Shown here: positions 46,401-53,957 of the stretch, piece after piece | Layout of the letters: each line of letters begins with the position of its first letter | Position numbering within the stretch: the stretch's first letter is position 1 | Assembly (NCBI GenBank): GCA_947179395.2 | Contig: OX359292.1 | Location: forward strand, 39,739,890-39,803,889 | Reading direction: 5' to 3' | Length of the DNA: 64,000 nt | Source of the DNA: Pulicaria dysenterica | Taxonomy: Eukaryota > Streptophyta > Magnoliopsida > Asterales > Asteraceae | Translations under genes and position numbers: made by a program | The notes under the pieces: model-generated | Told to the model about the DNA's origin: nothing | Seen by the model: only the letters and a program-made list of their open reading frames with translations | Database searches by the model: none

Positions 46401-48119
46401 CTCAAAATTCGCTTACATTTTCTTGGTTCGTTGTACCTATAAATTATGGAACGTGTTTTTGATCAAACGAAATCGCCATACCAACCTCATCAGGTACATC
46501 CCATGAGTATTAGGCAGATCGTAAATTTTATCATAGCAATCGCGATCCGAAGCGTTCCGGGAACGCGAACGTACCGCGATCTGGTACAGGCGATCCAAAA
46601 CGAAATTCGTGGCCAGTCCAGCGAATTATGTGACTATGCTACAGATGCCTTAAAGTTGTCAAGTAGATTGGTGAAGTTATGTACAAACTATCACTACATG
46701 CAGATTCCAAAGGTCATTCTGTATATCATGTGTCACAGCCAAAAACACTGTTACAGCCAACCACTACAAGCTGGATCTCCCACCATGAAACTCAAATGGA
46801 TTACTACTTACTGGTGCTTGTAAAGAAATTGGATAGGAAAATTGGGAAGGTCAACAATGAGGCACAAGTTTGTACGCAAATATAGCAGTCTAATGATGAT
46901 AAGTCGGATGCTACCTAGGAGTTGACCATGAATAAATCCAGATTCAATACCCCACATTTCAGTGCGGCACTTGACGGATTATTGATGACAAGAATTTTAA
47001 ATCAGAGCATGTGAGCTACACGTTAGATCAAGCATACAGCTACATGAGTTTGGCACGTTCAAACTTAACAGACTTAGTTGACTAGAACAGGAAAGTTAGT
47101 TAAGGATTCGTTGGTTGTTTTTGTTATTCGTATTAAGAAGTTTCATTCGTTTACTGCATTCATCCATTCATGAGTGTCCTCTATTCAGATAAACCCTAAA
47201 CATTCATTCATTGAAACCCTTATTTCCATAATTCTTCCAATTACTCGTTCTTAATTGAGTATTATAAGAATTTGGCTTCAATTCCAGAATCCTAATTGTG
47301 TTCCAGATATTGGGAACACAGCATACTGCAACCAATTTACACTCGCAATAATCAACAAGTACAGATTAAAAAATGTGTGCATTTAATCAACAAGTTGATT
47401 AGTAATTATGCACTGTCTTCTTGTCAAGATTAGTGAGATAGAACGTTCAAATCCCAAAAACTTTTACTTTTGGTTAAAAATATAAAAGTGATTATGTTTA
47501 ATATTTCTATTTCACTGTAGCATGATTCTTAATTTCTTATCAAAGTAACTATTGTTCGATGTTGAAGAACCATCGCCGCAGCATTTATAAATTTGAATGC
47601 ATCAGGTGTAAATGATAAGTACTGCATATAACTAACGCCGTGTGAATGATTTGGGATTTCACGAAAATACAACATATATAATCAGTAATTGCAAACATAC
47701 CCAGGTTGCCTGCGCAAATTGAAACCCTCGGTAGTAAATCCAATAGCGATATGACCTTTGGCACCAGCATTCTTGACATAAATCTCAAAGTAGTAGACGA
47801 GACGCTTGACAGGGGCGGGGAAATTAGCCTGAACAACTCCCACATCGTGGCCATGTAAATTTACGCTCGGGTACTGAACCGATAACTTATCCGGCAGTAC
47901 AATCGAAAACCCGCCGGAACTGTTTAAAGTGTCGAGTTCCGTGGGAACAGATTCCTCATCTTCCCCTTCTAGTTCTTCGTCTTCGTTATCTAAATTCACC
48001 ATTTCAACGTCTTTTGCAGATAAAGCCGCTGCCCTCTTGGACTTCAATCTCCATAACTCCAAGAAATACGAACCTACGAAGTCTTGCTCTTGATGTACCT
48101 GTTCAGAATCATTTACCAT
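34449..48119 (-). CDS. RanBPM-like SPRY/LisH/CTLH/CRA protein, ten exons, 476 aa
   Basis: Exons (minus strand): 48119-47701, 39233-39087, 38980-38894, 38685-38640, 37884-37808, 37306-37147, 36506-36438, 35958-35899, 35747-35661, 34727-34449. All introns are GT-AG, phases agree, and the 1431 bases translate without a stop to TAG at 34451-34449. Domains: an acidic stretch (residues 42-57); SPRY about 106-232 (LVYYFEIYVKNAG, IAIGFTTEGFNLRRQPG, FGYHGDDGLLYRG, VSVNFGKDPF); LisH about 260-291 (IVRSYLQHYGYEETL); CTLH about 303-360 (ILRKLIKGGQIDEAF); CRA about 360-458 (LEEAVDYGRARFEKF). This architecture is that of RanBPM/RanBP9, a scaffold subunit of the GID/CTLH E3 ubiquitin ligase, cytosolic and nuclear. 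The length agrees with plant homologues as I recall them. The start is the ATG after which acidic and SPRY sequence follows; an upstream in-frame ATG at 48179 is less likely. Intron 1 (8467 bp) is filled with transposons. Confidence 0.93.
34757..35012. mobile_element. MITE-like repeat in intron 9
   Basis: The ends TAAGGGTGAGC and (reverse complement of the right end) TAGGGGTGAGATCGG are imperfect inverted repeats around about 256 bp rich in CCGGACCGG/GGTCCGGTCC words. It resembles short hAT-type MITEs of dicots. No clear target duplication was seen. It lies in intron 9 of the RanBPM gene and should be spliced out. Confidence 0.5.
35013..35660. other. Rest of intron 9, with a poly-C run
   Basis: A run of about 20 C lies at 35301-35320, a (GA)n run at 35405-35416, and TTGATTTGGGTTG recurs at about 35435, 35467 and 35519. 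This looks like a small non-coding insertion; the open frames across it are low-complexity. Confidence 0.5.
39514..39824 (+). mobile_element. Old Gypsy 5' LTR
   Basis: It starts TGAGCAACACCTGAG and ends GGGAATACAACA; collinear with 47010-47323 through words such as TTAGTTGGTTGTTT and TATTGGGAA. The exact left boundary is uncertain because CAGAGCA precedes both LTRs. Confidence 0.78.
39825..40929 (+). other. Old Gypsy gag/protease region, unrecognisable
   Basis: About 1.1 kb between the LTR and the RT remnant. It is too short for full gag and protease and shows no domain in any frame, so it is deleted and decayed. Confidence 0.5.
40930..41592 (+). pseudogene. Old Gypsy reverse transcriptase remnant
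   Basis: In shifting frames the translation contains VQELIESGAT, MVIVKKKMYLKD, NKQTYH (ordinarily NKHTI), SGLFHQIRM and MHFGITNAPS, then after a gap KQLRGFLGLTGY. These are the Gypsy RT landmarks up to the start of RNase H. The catalytic aspartates are not readable. The TRIM-like element interrupts the sequence at 41593. Confidence 0.82.
41588..41592. other. Target-site duplication CCTTT, left copy
   Basis: CCTTT precedes the LTR start at 41593 and recurs at 44286-44290 after the last LTR. Confidence 0.88.
41593..41942 (-). mobile_element. TRIM-like LTR, left
   Basis: TGATATGA at the left and TCATATCA at the right are inverted ends. Highly similar to 42772-43118 and 43936-44285. Confidence 0.88.
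41943..42597 (-). CDS. TRIM-like element protein, left copy (frameshifted)
   Basis: From the ATG at 42597 the frame gives MNSSKKLERSIEEYMAQ, a highly charged, coiled-coil-like region with EWEQWRDLKRANEAYEKEM, and stops at 42316. A second part, open from 42254 to 41943, has GMKATVSWKKFVIASSRTR and DGDGVTLGGVYGQSW. In the right copy the corresponding second part opens further upstream, so one original product of about 210-220 residues is likely, broken here by frame changes. I do not recognise the family. It could be a gag-like structural protein or a captured host fragment. The purine tract overlaps its 3' end. Confidence 0.55.
42637..42725 (-). repeat. TACTGTTC short repeats in TRIM-like leader, left copy
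   Basis: On the plus strand GAACAGTA or GAATAGTG words occur about six times in 90 bases between the primer-binding site and the protein's ATG. The right copy has one fewer (43814-43882). Confidence 0.7.
42772..43118 (-). mobile_element. TRIM-like LTR, middle
   Basis: 347 bp; on the minus strand it follows a purine tract... on its left lies the primer-binding site of the left unit and on its right the purine tract of the right unit, so it is shared by both units. Confidence 0.88.
43190..43845 (-). CDS. TRIM-like element protein, right copy (frameshifted)
   Basis: The element's start codon is at about 43771 (MNSSKKQERSIEEYMAQ); the frame stays open upstream to 43845 but that part is leader. 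It stops being open near 43567. The C-terminal part is open from 43513 to 43190, with EEKNKQPEIRLLEVRP and MKATVSWKKF. The similarity of both parts to the left copy indicates a single ancestral frame. The function is unknown; charge and coiled-coil tendency would suit a gag-like role, which is only an inference. Confidence 0.55.
43920..43933 (-). promoter_or_regulatory. TRIM-like primer-binding site (right unit)
   Basis: TTGGTATCAGAGC on the minus strand, two to three bases from the LTR end at 43936. The left unit has TTGGTATTAGAGC at about 42757-42769. Confidence 0.8.
43936..44285 (-). mobile_element. TRIM-like LTR, right (5' LTR)
   Basis: 350 bp, followed on the right by the CCTTT duplication (44286-44290) and then by the RNase H part of the old Gypsy element. 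Confidence 0.88.
44286..44745 (+). pseudogene. Old Gypsy RNase H remnant
   Basis: Frames with stops include the eroded start around ESNASE (usually ETDASG), FSTKISRDL, then FQVKWLPNLLGFQYNIAYIK and ESENEEAEALSKVP, matching the end of Gypsy RNase H and its linker. It continues directly from the RT piece left of the TRIM-like element. Confidence 0.8.
44746..45827 (+). pseudogene. Old Gypsy integrase remnant
   Basis: Readable pieces are QIANFVK, SFGLHATKKRLNFLF, the DRDQVFLVKFYQELF segment (an integrase core strand with its Asp), and a C-terminal part RPMTGGKVKRRVSWQSLAEF. It is full of stops. It ends at KLPPR just before the hAT insertion. Confidence 0.78.
45836..46638. mobile_element. Non-autonomous hAT-like element (803 bp)
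   Basis: The ends are perfect 11-bp inverted repeats: CATAGTCACAT at 45836-45846 and ATGTGACTATG at 46628-46638. CTACAGAT flanks both sides (45828-45835 and 46639-46646), an exact 8-bp duplication. The length and CA start fit hAT. No transposase is visible; the open frame at 46446-46823 runs across the boundary and is not real. Confidence 0.85.
46647..47009 (+). pseudogene. Old Gypsy integrase C-terminus and 3' end
   Basis: MYKLSLHADSKGHSVYHVSQ is readable (46679 on), the standard integrase C-terminal segment of this Gypsy branch. It is followed by non-coding sequence to the 3' LTR. Confidence 0.75.
47010..47323 (+). mobile_element. Old Gypsy 3' LTR
   Basis: TGAGCTACACGTTAG...GGGAACACAGCA, collinear with 39514-39824 but clearly diverged. 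No target duplication could be matched. Confidence 0.78.
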
Positions 48120-48291
48120 TTTCCAATCTTGGAACAAAGATTCAACAACACATGTATAAACGCACAAAACCCTAATCAAAGATAAATACGCATATCAAAG
48201 TCTGAAATAGATCGTGGAAATTTTTTTTTATATATTTATTTTTAATATTAAAGAATTTTTTATAAAATTATTGTTAGAAACCTCGTTACGT
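48120..48291 (-). promoter_or_regulatory. Presumed 5' UTR/proximal promoter of the RanBPM gene
   Basis: Only about 170 bp separate the ATG from the Mutator-like element's left duplication. There is a T-rich stretch at 48221-48230 and no convincing TATA box, so the placement rests on position alone. Confidence 0.35.
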
Positions 48292-49410
48292 TATTTTATA
48301 GAGTTTAGTTTATAAAAGTGTATCCAACTTTATACTTTTTGTTATTGTATATACTGAATTTTCAAACTTACCATTTGATGTATCAAACCTTTTGAAAGTT
48401 ACAATTTTATGTATTGGGTGGCCTATTCTTCAGGTAGCATGTCATTTCTTTAATTTTTTTATTTTTTTATTATTCCACATCACTTATTAATTGTCATATG
48501 TGTATTATCTTTAAGAAAAATATATATAAAGAACATACATGAAGAACAGGAAGAAGATTCATGGCATCTGCAACAAGAACAGATACCTTCGATTATGAAC
48601 AAAACAAGAACAGATGAACAAGAGATGGAACCCAAAATATGAAAAAGAAACAAGAACTGAACAAGAAACTGAAATCGTATGAACAGATGAATAAGAAACT
48701 CAAAAAAACTCTAAACATAAATCGAAACAAATTGAACATGTCATAGATCCTAAAAAAAACTCAAATCGTATGAACAGATGAAGGGCAAACCAAGAAATTG
48801 AACCAAGAACTGAGACCGAACTGAGATCTAATAAAAAAGCCCTAAACTTACTTGCTTGAAGATGAAGGCAGAAATCGTAACAGACATTGATGAAATCCAC
48901 AGTCACGAAGAACCCTTAATCGTAGCCCTAAAAAGAAGATCGATGGTTTCGAAGAACCAGGAACCCAGATGAGATGAAACACGAAAGATCAGATCTGATG
49001 GTGGATCTAGATTTGATGGTGGATCTAGGTCTGATGAGATGAAACACGAACCCTAAAGAACGCCGCCCAAGAAACCTCAAGATGAACCGCCGATGCCTGA
49101 ACCGCCGATGTGGATCTGTCGATTGTGGATCTGAATAGATGAAATCAATCTGGAGCCTGTCGATTGTGGATCTAAACTCATAAACCCAGATTGTGAATCT
49201 GTCGATGTGGATCTGAACTCATAAACCCAGATGAAATCGCCGATGTGGATCTGTCGATGGTGGATCTGTCGATGGTAGATATGGGTCTGCTAAAATCCTT
49301 CAAGTGGTGGATGATGGTTGAAGAAGATGATGGTTGAAGATGAAACACATGTATGCTTGACAGCCGATGGTAGATGAAGATGATGGTTGAAAGTTTAATA
49401 TTATTATTAT

Positions 49411-49972
49411 CAGTGTTGTAAAACTCGGCCTACTCGGCCGAGTACTCGGCCGAGTACTCGGACTCGGTGCTCAGCCGAGGCTTGGAATCGTAACTCGGTC
49501 AAAATACTCGGACTCGGTCAAACTCGGTCAAACTCGGTAAAAACTCGGTCAAACTCGGTAAAAACTCGGTCAAACTCGGTCAAACTCGGTCAAAACTCGG
49601 TCAAACTCGGTCAAAGTCAAACTTTTTTCCTTTCTTTTATCCGATTAGGTCATTAGGGAAGCTTTTTATCACCGTTTTGTTCTTTGAACAAAATGGCCAA
49701 GACGATGCGTGACAAGGACGTAGATGAAATTTATGTTTGAACTAGTATTTTAAGTCTTGAACAATTTTATTAATGTTTCTAAACACATGTTTTGGGTCTA
49801 TGAACAATTATGTTTATGTTTGAGTTTTTATTAACATGTAGTTTATATAATTTTTAAATTTTTATATAAAAAGTTCCAATCCGAATACTCCCCGAATACT
49901 CCCCGAGTAATCCGAGTACTCGCTACTCCCCGCCTACCGCCTAGCACCCGCCTAGCGAGTTCTGCAACATTG
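49411..49972. mobile_element. hAT-like MITE (562 bp) with ACTCGGTCAA repeats
   Basis: The ends CAGTGTTGTAAAACTCG and, in reverse complement, CAATGTTGCAGAACTCG are 17-bp imperfect inverted repeats. ATTATTAT flanks both sides (49403-49410 and 49973-49980), an 8-bp duplication, although the right flank is an ATT microsatellite. Inside, ACTCGGTCAA recurs about ten times at 49490-49615. Confidence 0.78.
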
Positions 49973-50012
<40 letters not shown>

Positions 50013-50024
50013 GTATAATATTAT
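49973..50024. repeat. (ATT)n microsatellite
   Basis: About 13 ATT units at 49973-50011, then variant units to 50024. It flanks the hAT-like MITE. Confidence 0.9.
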
Positions 50025-50232
50025 TAGTATATTAGTCATGTGCCAAGTCACCATCCACATAAGCAAAACGTGTGTCACATCAGGTTGTAACCTGCTATAG
50101 CACGTTAGATACACAAAATAGTAAATGTTTGAAAGTTTAATACATCAAATGATAAGTTTGAAAGTTCAGTACATACAATAGCAAAATGTGTAAATGTGGA
50201 TACACTTTTATGAACTAAACCCTATTTTATAA

Positions 50233-51115
50233 AAGAATATTCATCATCTTCATCCTTAACATTCATCATCTTCATCCTTAACATTCATCCTTAACATTCA
50301 TGAACTTAAATCCAGATCTCCATTCAAACAAAATCAAGAACATAAGAACAAGAACTTAAATCAAACCTTTGCAAATAAGAACTTAAATCCAGAACATGAA
50401 CATAAAAACAAGAACACGTTATCAAACAAAATCAAACCTTTGCAAACAAGAACTTAAATCCAGATCTTCATACCGTTTTGTGGGTTTAGGATTTTTGAAC
50501 AAAACCCAAATCATGAACTTAAATCAACAACTAAACACGAGAACTGAAATCAAAAACCCAAATCTGAAACAAAAGATCTGAGTCGAGAAGATGAGTCAAG
50601 AACTGAAATAAAATTTCTGAGTTGAGAACTGAAATCAAATTAAATTCAAAGAAGATGAATCGAAACCCTAACTCAGAAATTCAAACCAAAATCGAATCAC
50701 AAGATGAAACCCAGATCATTAGAATGAATAATCAGAAGATGAACTTACCTTCGAACATAGACCCAGATGTGCAACAATTAAACCCAGATCTCCATTCCGG
50801 TTTTGGGTATAGGGTTTCAAAGAAGATGAATTGAAACGCTAACTGCATCAATGGAATCTAGATTCAAAACAGATGCGTCAGTCATAACCCTAACTACGTC
50901 AATCGAAACCCTAACAATGATCTGCATCAATGGAAGCTTGAATCGAAACCCTTAACTGAATATGCGAAAATCGAAACTCTATTCTAAAGCTTGAATCGAA
51001 ACCCTATTCTAAAGATGCGAAAATCGAAGAACAAACCTAATTTGAAGAAACCCTCGATGGAAAAACACATCAGCGAAAATCGAAGAACAAGCCTATTCTA
51101 AGATGTAGATCTGAA

Positions 51116-51179
<64 letters not shown>

Positions 51180-51414
51180 GAATTATTTTTAAAGAAGGAA
51201 AAACACATAAGCTCCAACTCAACACCAAGTCAATGTCATGTCATAGCCACATCAGGTTAACCCGTGCCATATCATCATCTTACTTGCTATAGCAGCTTAG
51301 ATACACAAAATGGTAACTTTTTGAAACTTGGATACATCAAATGGTAAGTTTGAAAGTTCAGTACATACAATAGGAAAAGTTGTAAAGTTGAATACATTTT
51401 TATGAACTAAACCC
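50233..51414. mobile_element. Second Mutator-like copy, left end missing
   Basis: The right end (about 51230-51414) matches the right inverted repeat of the element at 48301-50223, ending ATGAACTAAACCC. No left inverted repeat was found, so it is truncated. The interior consists of AAC/GAA-rich words and an (ATT)n run at 51117-51178. Confidence 0.65.
51117..51178. repeat. (ATT)n microsatellite
   Basis: About 20 uninterrupted units. Confidence 0.92.
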
Positions 51415-53063
51415 TAAAAAAATACCATATAAAGTTTTAGTTTTACGATAATAGCATATTACATGTGTGTAAATCGTTTGCAACTTTGCATAAAGAAAAT
51501 AAAGTGCTTTTTATAACTATTTTTAATGGATTTTTTTAGTATTATAAATATTTTAATAACTATATTTTAATATATTTTCTAGTAAAACTTTAAAAAATAG
51601 GTGGTAGTTTTCATTTGATGGTTTTACTCAATACTCAATACTCAATGGCACATGCTTTTGTTAGGTGGTTTTATAGATTTTGAAAACAAACCACACACAA
51701 TGGAAATGTCAAACATGAATCAGTATGCCATTATTATCCCAATAAACCCAACACTTTGTATTCTCACACATCATGTTCTCCTAGCTTCTCTCATCACCCC
51801 AACAAACCACCACCACCACCGGATCTCGTCATAGGTATTCATCCGACACCGTACCCATTATTGCCTCCGGCGACGTACCGTCCGGCACCGTACCCATCAT
51901 CGCCTCCCTCACCGTACCCATCACCTGCTCCGGCGACATAACCTTTCGTATTACAGGCATTCCTCCGACACCGTACCCATTATCGCCTCCGGCGACGTAC
52001 CGTTCAGCACCATACCCATCACCGCCTCCCTCACCGTACCTATCTCAACGGTCCTCCGACACCGTACCCATCACTTGCTCCGGCGACATAACCTTTCGTG
52101 TCTATCACGCTTTTGCATTCTCTCCATTTCTGCCGCTCAAATCTCATCACAGGTGTGTTGCTTCATCTACCGACGACTACCTTAGATCTACAAATTCCGA
52201 CATCTCTGCATATTGACCGTAAGTATACCTAACCTTTATTTGATATACACTCTCAAAGCCGCCTTATTTATTAACATATTTCAGTTATTTTTATAGCAGG
52301 TCAACGCATCAGTTCCTACATGTTCCAAAAAATCGACATATTTATGCTTCATTACTGATATATCTCACCTTATATTGTGGTATGTTCTATATTTGTAGCT
52401 AATCTATGAGTTAGGAAGCAATTTCTATAGTTTTACAATTCTGGGTATGGTATCTATAAAAAAACCACACGAATTATCAAAATATTAGTATGTTCTATAT
52501 TTGTTCCAATGACGCAAGTTTTGGTTTAGATAAATGATTAAGGTAAAAGTATACTACAAGGTAACATTCAAACTACATGAATTAAAATGCATCAGGATTA
52601 CATATACCTCATTTCTTCAAATGTTGGTAAATACGGGTCTTCTTGCTTTCCTGGTTAATAAAAGGATACAAGCTATAGACATATCGATAAGCGAATTCCC
52701 AGGCCCCAACTAGCTTAATCTCGACTTTATAGAAATTGAGATTCGAAAGTTATTTGAATCTAATGTAAATTGAAAATGTATTAAAAATTTTAAGTTATAT
52801 AACCCCGTATGATTTTTGTGGATAACAGATTCAAATCACAAGATTTTGAGGACTGAACTGCTGTTGAAAAGGTCTACTGATGTATGCAGTGCTTATTCAA
52901 GATAATCGACCGCATAATTTGGGTTTGATTCTCAGCATGTGATTGAATAGCACCATTAATATGTAAAACTGTAAAATTATTTAAATTTGACATGTGTTAT
53001 TTGCAATGTTGATGTTTGACCATTTCAAAGTGATTAAACACGACTGAGCTTTGTAGTTATTTT
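51415..53063. other. Unassigned intergenic sequence
   Basis: No coding sequence is recognised on either strand. It contains the pyrimidine-rich tandem repeat at 51841-52110 and a possible splice donor ACCGTAAGTAT at 52217-52227. A gene 5' end, a transposon leader or unrelated spacer are all possible. Confidence 0.4.
51841..52110. repeat. Two copies of a ~120-bp CCGTACCCAT-rich unit
   Basis: Units at about 51841-51956 and 51958-52100 share GACACCGTACCCATTAT, GCCTCCGGCGACGTACCG and CCGGCGACATAACCTTTCG. The plus-strand open frame across the first unit (Pro/Ser/Tyr-rich, 51756-51941) is not conserved as a frame in the second. Confidence 0.75.
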
Positions 53064-53957
53064 TGTTGGAGTATGCCCACTGACACACGTACGCCAATTG
53101 ATCACTGCCGATGACGTATGGGCCTATCGGGTCACACGCCGGGGGTTGATCTTGACAACAACCTAAAAGGGAGGGTGAGAAAGAATAACTAAATGATGGT
53201 TGGCAGGCTGGATGGGGTTAGTGGCGCTAACGATAAGGTCGCTATCTCAGGCCCCGATCGCGGCGCTACACTTTAAGGGTTAGCGGCGAGATCCCGTCCG
53301 ACAGCATGCAACTTTATTCTTTTCACCTCCACTCTCCACCAATGCATGTGTTCTTAATCATTTGACTTGGGCCGACCTTGGGGAGCTCTGGAGTCATGTT
53401 TGAGTCTATAAAACACATGTATATCGGACTTATATTACATGCGTGGTTGATTTTATTTTGTATATTTCTTGCATGGATGTTTAGGTTCTTCGCATGCTAG
53501 AAATTTTTTCAAAATGATAAAACCAAAGAGTTTAAATCGGTTTACAAACTCCGCGCGCCACATAGACAAGAAATGGTTAAAAACGTTTTAACCGGAAAAA
53601 CTAAATCCCGTTTTTCAAAAGTAAATCTCATGCCACCCATAAGATGACGCCACCCGAATCTAGTGAAACAAGATCGGTCGTCGAGCTTTAGCCGAGATCG
53701 GTTTTGTGTAACTGTGTGGAAGGTGCGTGTGGAAACTTGCAAGGTCGGATGTCGAGCTCTAACCGAGCCGGCCTTTGGGCTAGAGTACCACCGTGTATCT
53801 TGATGGTTGATTTACAATTCCAAGATTTAATACACCTTGGTAGTTGTCGTACCCATATCGAGCTACCAAAGTGGATTAATGAGGAGTTGGTGTGGAGGGA
53901 TCAAACATGCCAAATGGGTGCTATGAGCACCTAGGATCCCGCAAGTGTCTAAGAGTT
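53064..53957 (+). mobile_element. Copia-3 left part: LTR fragment and leader
   Basis: It begins TGTTGGAGTATGCCCACTG, which resembles the Copia-2 LTR start. Next come GC-rich GTTAGTGGCGCTAAC words and, from about 53440, a leader like that of Copia-2 (GTCGAGCT words, AGGATCCCGCA). The LTR end and primer-binding site are missing, apparently deleted at about 53395-53440. The Athila/Tat-like element interrupts it at 53958, and the leader resumes at 58768. Confidence 0.75.
53953..53957. other. Target-site duplication GAGTT, left copy
   Basis: GAGTT precedes the LTR at 53958 and recurs at 58768-58772. Confidence 0.9.

Larger units (their letters stand above)
39514..47323 (+). mobile_element. Old Gypsy element inside RanBPM intron 1
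   Basis: Two diverged LTRs (39514-39824 and 47010-47323, about 311-314 bp) bracket a heavily mutated Gypsy pol in plus orientation, opposite to the host gene. Recognisable pieces are RT (40930-41592), RNase H (44286-44745) and integrase (about 44860-45830, resumed at 46647). The primer-binding site after the first LTR is eroded (ATTGGCTTTAGCAC). The LTR differences and many stops make it the oldest element here. A TRIM-like element and a hAT element later inserted into it. Confidence 0.85.
48301..50223. mobile_element. Non-autonomous Mutator-like element (1.9 kb)
   Basis: Long inverted ends (about 150 bp) begin GAGTTTAGTTTATAAAAGTG on the left and, in reverse complement, GGGTTTAGTTCATAAAAGTG on the right. 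TATTTTATA flanks it on both sides (48292-48300 and 50224-50232), a 9-bp duplication typical of Mutator-like transposition. The interior is rich in GAAGAACAAGA and GTGGATCTG words with no transposase. A hAT-like MITE is nested at 49411-49972. Confidence 0.85.

Noticed and set aside
46446..46823. 125-codon plus-strand frame
   Set aside because: It crosses the boundary of the hAT-like insertion into the eroded Gypsy integrase, so it is a chimera of unrelated sequences.
48119..48179. Upstream in-frame ATG giving a 20-residue longer RanBPM N-terminus
   Set aside because: The extension (MIRVLCVYTCVV...) is unlike the usual N-terminus, and the second ATG leads directly into the acidic and SPRY region. 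It cannot be excluded without transcript ends.
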